In this document: one piece after another, positions 58,907 through 64,000 of the stretch | How positions within the stretch are numbered: position 1 is the first letter of the stretch | How the letters are laid out: the number at the start of each line of letters is the position of its first letter | DNA from: Melastoma dodecandrum | Taxonomy: Eukaryota; Streptophyta; Magnoliopsida; Myrtales; Melastomataceae | Assembly (NCBI GenBank): GCA_029817715.1 | Contig: JARUPY010000606.1 | Span: 3,968,001 to 4,032,000, forward strand | Direction of reading: 5' to 3' | DNA: 64,000 nt | Made by a program: the position numbers and the translations under genes | The notes under the pieces: model-generated | What the model was told of the DNA's origin: nothing | Databases searched by the model: none | What the model saw: only the letters and a program-made list of their open reading frames with translations

Positions 58907-60013
58907 ATGCTGCCGCAGCCCGGCGAGGCGCAACTGGCCGCCGCCGCTGCCGGGGGAGATTCCCTGAGGTCCCTTCCCACTCCTTTCCTCGTCAAGACCT
59001 ACCAGCTCGTCGATGATCCGGCTTTCGACGACATTATTTCGTGGAACGAAGATGGCACGACCTTCATCGTCTGGCGTCCCGCAGAGTTCGCCAGGGATTT
59101 GCTTCCCAAATACTTCAAGCACAACAATTTCTCGAGCTTCGTACGCCAGCTCAATACCTACGTGAGTGCCCTGGGCTTGGTATGCCAATTAGGGGTAGGA
59201 TTAGGGAATAATTGGAATATATTTGTGATGATGGTTAGGTCATCGTTTTTTTTTTGTTAGGGATTTAGGAAAGTAGTTCCGGATCGGTGGGAGTTCTCAA
59301 ACGACTGTTTCCGACGGGGCGAGAAATCCCTCCTCCGAGACATCCAGCGCCGTAAAATCTCAGCGAATGCCATCGTGGCAGCCACAACGGCCGCAGCAGT
59401 TACTGTCGCCGCTGTGCCCGCTGTCGTCCGAACGACCTCACCATCTAACTCTGGAGAGGAGCAGGTGATCTCCAACTCACCGCCTGTCGCAATTGTCGCT
59501 GCTGCGGCTGCTTCCGCGTCCCTGTCTGCCACCGTGATCCACCAATCCCCAAGCTGCACAACCACTTCGGAGCTCCTGGAGGAGAATGAGCGGCTGAGGA
59601 AGGAGAACGTACGGATGAGTCAGGATCTGTCGCAGCTAAGAGGACTCTGCAACAACATATTGTCGCTGATGGCGAATTACGTGTCTCAGAGCTCGGACTC
59701 CACGGCCGCCGTCGTGAACTCGCAGCCGGAAGCCCACACAAGCGAGGAGGCCCTCGATCTGTTACCAGCGAGGTGCGAGGCAGCTCCGATGGATGCCGAC
59801 TTACCTGCACGGCTGTTCGGGGTATCGATAGGGTCGAAACGGCAGAGGACGGACGAGAGCCGCGGTGGCAGCGGGGGAGGAGGTTGCGGGGACGAGGGGG
59901 TGGTTGATCAGGGGGAGGAGGATGAGGTGATGAAGGAGGCGAAGCCGGAGCCGTTGGACGAGGATCACGGCGACCAGGATGACGCCACGTGGCTGGAGCT
60001 GGGGAAGCAGTGA
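58907..60013 (+). CDS. Heat stress transcription factor, class B (HSFB2-like)
   Basis: Two exons (58907-59161, 59261-60013) give 335 residues. The intron interrupts the DNA-binding domain at the position conserved in plant HSFs. Domains: DNA-binding domain about 23-115 ([52 protein letters not shown]); an Ala/Val-rich linker; a short class B oligomerisation region about 187-225 ([19 protein letters not shown], no 21-residue class A insert); the repressor tetrapeptide LFGV about 270, followed by a basic nuclear signal KRQR; and an acidic tail. Class B factors with LFGV are repressors or co-regulators in the heat and defence responses. Heat-shock elements upstream suggest control by other HSFs. 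B2a against B2b is not decided. Confidence 0.92.
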
Positions 60014-60495
60014 CGAGGCGTCGAGGCCTTCATCGATGAAGGACGTTACCGTAAGGTGACAATCACCGGAACGGCGCCTCCCATATGGTCACGTGCAGGT
60101 CACGCGACGCTGGACCCGAGGAGACACGGATCGTCCGTTAAATCAGCCGTGGGGTTCCAAATCCGGACAAGAGTTTGGGTTATTTTTGGCCCAAAGGGAA
60201 AGGAAAAAGAGGTGGTGTAAATCAGATCCAGACAGGGAAAGTCGAACGCCGCCCACGAGGAGGTGATGAATCGGAAGAACAGCTGGGATCGATGAAGAGG
60301 ACGTAGGGCCTCCTTGACTAAACATCAAATTAATTAAGATAAATTAATAAGTTGCTAATCAAAATTGTGAAAGAGAAAAAAAGCCTTTCTTTTTTTTTCC
60401 ATATTTTAGTCTTTACCCTGTTGTAATGTTTGCCGTTGGGTTGAATAATTTATGCGGCATGATTTTCATCCATATCATGATATGAGCAAGGTTTA

Positions 60496-61103
60496 TTGAG
60501 TTTTATAAGAAAATATAATTAGTTTTTAAAAAATTTACTATTCGAGGTTCGTAAAATACGATTTTACCGTCGAAGGGTCTGGTTTTCAAAATTTGTCCTC
60601 CGTGTAAATAGGCAGGGTTAAAAATTCGCCCTCCAAATATTTAGTAAAAATATTCTTCTCTAAAAGGTGAGGGAGGGAGGGGTGTATTTTCAAAACTCGC
60701 CTTCTGAAAGGCTAGACAAAAAAACTTTTTTACCTTAGTTGATTAGATTTCTAGTTATAAAGGGAGGTCAATTTTCAACATATTTTTACCTAAAAATTTG
60801 GTCAATTTTTTTTTAAGTGAAAATATATTGAGAATTGACCTTCTAATAAATGAATAAGGGAATTTCCGTTAGACGTCCCTCCTTCGTCGTTTTTTGCTAG
60901 GTGTTGGGAGGCGGGTTTTGAAACCCGCCCCTACCTATTTACATGATGGGCGGGTTAACCCGCCCTTGTTGAGGGCGGTTTTTCTCCTATCTATTTACAT
61001 GGAGGGCGTGTTTACCCATTCGATGATAAAACCGCATTTTACGAAACTCGAACAGTATTTTACAAAATTTTTTAAACTAATCATATTTTCGTACAAAACT
61101 CAA
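60496..61103. mobile_element. Foldback/MITE-like element with long inverted repeats
   Basis: The left arm from TTGAGTTTTATAAG (60496) and the right arm ending CTTGAGT-like at 61103 pair when reversed: AAAATAT(A/G)ATTAGTTT, TCGTAAAAT(A/G)CG(A/G)TTTTA, CTCC(G/A)TGTAAATAG are shared in order over roughly 120 bp. The centre holds a smaller inverted pair (GGTCAATTTTC at about 60767 and GAATTGACC at about 60832). Two perfect palindromes lie in the right arm: 60910-60929 and GGGCGGGTTAACCCGCCC at 60948-60965. It has no coding capacity. A target duplication is not clear. Confidence 0.7.
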
Positions 61104-61293
61104 CGTTTGCCCCAGTATTTTGAATAACGTGACTAGTCTCGTGGTATATTTTAATATTCCCAGACGTGTTTGACGTGGCATCTAGTATGTGAATTCTCAT
61201 GTAAGAAATTTGGAAAAAATTGGACCAACTCTCAGGTTGCGTTGATATAATACTCGTGGGGGTGTGCGTCCGAAGATCCGGTGGTCTCACATA

Positions 61294-61911
61294 ATGGAGA
61301 TCACCCTCTTATCAGCCCAGGGATTGAAGAACGCGGCCGTCGTCGCTTCTTCCGTCCATATCTTTGTGTCTACCCACCACCTCGTTTCGATCTCGTCGTT
61401 CTTCCTCGGTCTTACTACGCCGGCCCCGGGCAGCCAGAAATGTGATGAACTCGTGCTGAACTGGGGCGAAGAAAAGGTACGCACAGGTGTAGAACCGGGT
61501 TTCTTCGCCAACTCAAGCTCGTACATCCTCCTCCAGATCACACGGATCGGCAAGAGGTTAATGTCTATCGGCCCGAGGCGGGAGGAGGTGCTCTCATGCT
61601 GGATTCCCGTGAGCGATGTCGGGTTTCCGGTCAGTTTCCTCAGTTACAGGATGAGGAAACAGAGGGATGGAAGCAGGAGCGAAGTGGTCGTCAACCTTAG
61701 GGTAGATTCAGGGAGGCTGGCGAAGGAAATGCAGGATCTACATGCTGAAATGGCACCGGTCAGAGGAACCGGACAATGCCTTTACGGCCCGCCTCCTGGG
61801 GCTGCAATTGGATTACCTGCCATCAAACAGTTGTCGAGCGTCGACTGTCATCGACAAGAGGGAACCCGAACACCCCTGGGGTTTGCAACTCAGAAGTCCA
61901 AGTCGATTTGA
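61294..61911 (+). CDS. C2-domain protein, SRC2-like
   Basis: A single exon of 205 residues. ATG 61294 is chosen because the frame then begins MEITLLSAQGLKNA, the usual start of plant SRC2-like C2 proteins. Later family marks are SYILLQITRIGKRLMSIG and FLSYRMRKQRDGSRSEVVVNLRV. Such proteins bind membranes, some in a Ca-dependent way, and take part in cold, defence and ROS responses. The acidic Ca-ligand positions of classic C2 domains are poorly kept here, as in many of this family. The tail after residue 135 is unlike the usual Gly/Tyr/Pro-rich end and has no recognised motif. Intactness is likely. Confidence 0.7.
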   Translation: MEITLLSAQGLKNAAVVASSVHIFVSTHHLVSISSFFLGLTTPAPGSQKCDELVLNWGEEKVRTGVEPGFFANSSSYILLQITRIGKRLMSIGPRREEVLSCWIPVSDVGFPVSFLSYRMRKQRDGSRSEVVVNLRVDSGRLAKEMQDLHAEMAPVRGTGQCLYGPPPGAAIGLPAIKQLSSVDCHRQEGTRTPLGFATQKSKSI

Positions 61912-64000
61912 ATCAAACCGAGGTTACCGTAATCTTAATGGTCGATGTTCGAGGAACGATACTCCGAGGTTGTGTTTGGTCTTAATGGAATGTATGATGG
62001 GATGTAATTGGTCTGGTTAAGAGCTGAAATCGTTGAAGGAATAGATTCCAGACAAAATCTAACTTCATTTCGTGAACCAATCACAGTTTTCCTTTTCTGG
62101 GACAAGTATGAATCCCAATTTACTTTCCCAACTGTTTTGGTTGGCGTCTGAACGAAAATTGGCAAAGTTTGAGTTGAGGCGTGATGACATATTTTGACTT
62201 GAACACGAGAAACTCGAGGAAATACTTTAAGTTAGGCGGCGCGTCTTTTGTGATGCATAGTTATCTATTTTATTCAAATTGCCTTTGCGCCAATTTTTAG
62301 GCGACATATCATCCATATAATATAATATAATATAATATAATTCGAAGAATTTCACCCAAAAACTGTGTTGAATCAAATCACTCTATATATATTTTATTTT
62401 TCAATTTAGACATATTTTTATAAACCATTGAAACTATTGTCGGATGAAAGTAACTTTTTTTGGTTGTTTAATGGAATCATTAGTTTAGCGATAAAGTTAG
62501 AAGATTTAAAATTTAGGGGATAAACACGAAGTTAGGTGACAATTTTATAACACAACTTGTTGGGTTACTTGTAATAATTTTATCAATAAAACAAACATAA
62601 TGTCATACGATTTTATTTAAAAATAGCAGAGTTGAAACCTCCCAAAGAGAGTTATTTTCGAGAAATAATTAGCTACAAGAGATAGTATTGTTTTTACTTG
62701 TAATTTAACGTAATTATTTCATCCGGTTATCACAACAGAGATATTTTTAAGAGTTATGATGTGCCTAATTATTATCTTGGATAGTGTCATTGTACAATGG
62801 GAGCCCCTAAAATGCAACCAACTTATTAATTTTCTTTAACAAAATGAATTTTATATAGTAGGAAGTTTTCCTGTAATCATTACACGTGAGCCTTCCGATA
62901 CAAAATAAAACGTACTTTTTGCAATACGAATATTCTCTGTAATAATTATTACCGGAGAGTTCATATCGAAAGGTTACAGTATGAACTTTCTTAAATATAA
63001 TGAATTTCCTGCGGTACAAATCTCCCTCCCCTATATAAAAGTTCGTACTGGAGTCGTTCGATACCAAATTTTCTAAACAAAATAAAATAATTATGTAGTA
63101 CGAACGTCTTGAATAGAATGATTCCTGTGATAGAAACTTGGCTACAAGAAAGTTCAATTTCGGTAAGAAATTTCCTGAATAGCAAATTGGGTTTGCGGTG
63201 GACTGAATTCTAAAATCTGCATTTTTTGTTGCGACCTTGTACAACTTTCTTCCATAATTTTACACTTTTACGGGAAACAGGCCAGGCCGGGTTAAGGGAA
63301 GGACAACTAACACATGCGATCTAATGGAGACAAAGATTTCGATCATTATACGGCGCCGCAATATTCGGTGGTCGACACCCCAATTGTTGTCTTGACATGC
63401 GTTTACATTGACCCTCTTGTCTTTCCTTGGTCCTCTAGGAAATTAAGACGAACCTTCCTTTAATCCTTAAAGATCATAAATATGATAAAATTAGTAGTAT
63501 TTGGGTGGAATCAATATGGACGACTTACACGCATCCACGGCACGTCAGATTGAGTTGTTCCCGCGAAGTAACCGGATACCGACAACATTTCGGACGCTCG
63601 GGTCTTTCTTTTTGTCTTTCTTTCCTGCACGAAGTCCTAGCCACCATGTGACTCGTCGACCACTTGGTGTCCCAAGTAATTTCGTGTCCCACCTTTTAAA
63701 TTTGAGTCGTTCTCCCGCTTAGCTTTACCAAAAAGGTCCAATCTTTTACATAAATAAAAAATATTTGATTAGACTCAAAAGGGATTTTTTTTTGTAGGGT
63801 TGGGTGATAACTCTATGAAAGTAGAGTTATTTAGGGTAATTTCATACTTAGATTTTGTTAGATTTGTGAAATATTGCGTTCATTGCATAATATTCATGGC
63901 TATTTCACATTATTCCCGAGAAATGGATTACTGCCGAGTCTTTTGGTCTCTTTGGATAAATACAGAAAAAAGAGGATCTCGGCGTAATTACGAAGACTCT
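61912..64000. other. AT-rich region, no gene seen
   Basis: Only short, low-complexity reading frames. A TAATA microsatellite lies at 62315-62342. A 145-codon minus-strand frame (62807-63244) is Tyr/Lys/Phe-rich and looks like chance in AT-rich DNA. Confidence 0.5.

Noticed and set aside
62807..63244. 145-codon minus-strand frame
   Set aside because: Tyr/Phe/Lys-rich composition expected by chance in AT-rich DNA; no domain.
1..64000. CRISPR arrays, bacterial operons, tRNA or rRNA genes
   Set aside because: None seen; spaced repeats here are LTR minisatellites and a satellite-like array, and the genome is a plant nuclear one.

Overview
This window is nuclear DNA from a flowering plant, most likely a eudicot. 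The genes have GT-AG introns. They include plant-specific families (remorin, class B heat-shock factor, CLE peptide, plant oxalate-CoA ligase). At least half of the window is LTR, Mutator, hAT and LINE-type transposon DNA. I cannot name the species from sequence alone.

Layout. 1-7.4 kb: two copies of one non-autonomous LTR element (minus orientation) inserted into an array of ~119-bp tandem repeats that continues to 7.77 kb. 7.99-12.43 kb: a complete but decayed Mutator-like element (TIRs, perfect 9-bp target duplication) with a broken transposase on the minus strand and a convergent GRF zinc-finger ORF. 12.4-17.7 kb: gene-poor, one small unrecognised ORF. 17.9-19.8 kb: an intact four-exon oxalate-CoA ligase gene (AAE3). 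20.3-26.1 kb: two head-to-tail LINE-derived copies, one split by a 2.4-kb solo LTR, ending about 55 bp before the start codon of NOB1. 26.1-28.8 kb: intact five-exon NOB1. 29.2-30.3 kb: a coiled-coil gene on the minus strand that lacks an N-terminal start. 31.6-32.8 kb: intact five-exon remorin. 32.9-37.5 kb: a dead DEAD-box helicase gene (RH48/RH31-like, minus strand) interrupted by a hAT element. 39.2 kb: a CLE peptide gene. 40.8-41.4 kb: relic of a C2-domain (elicitor-responsive type) gene, apparently cut by a Ty1/copia element (41.5-52.5 kb). That element carries a Ty3/gypsy chromovirus inside its gag, which in turn carries an inverted gag fragment from a third element. 53.1 kb: PRA1-family gene. 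55.1-55.9 kb: En/Spm-type transposase remnant. 58.9-60.0 kb: HSFB2-type heat-shock factor with two perfect heat-shock elements and an upstream ORF. 60.5-61.1 kb: a large foldback element. 61.3-61.9 kb: an SRC2-like C2-domain gene. 62-64 kb: no gene seen.

The intact genes (AAE3, NOB1, remorin, CLE, PRA1, HSFB2, SRC2-like) are unrelated housekeeping or signalling genes and do not form a pathway. The main story is how transposons have remodelled the spaces between them: a promoter displaced at NOB1, two genes split by insertions, and a three-level nest of retroelements. I see no cluster that looks like a wholly new system. The best leads are the NOB1 promoter displacement, the recombinant retroelement nest, the GTAGAC-rich LTR family, the foldback next to HSFB2, and the HSFB2 leader.
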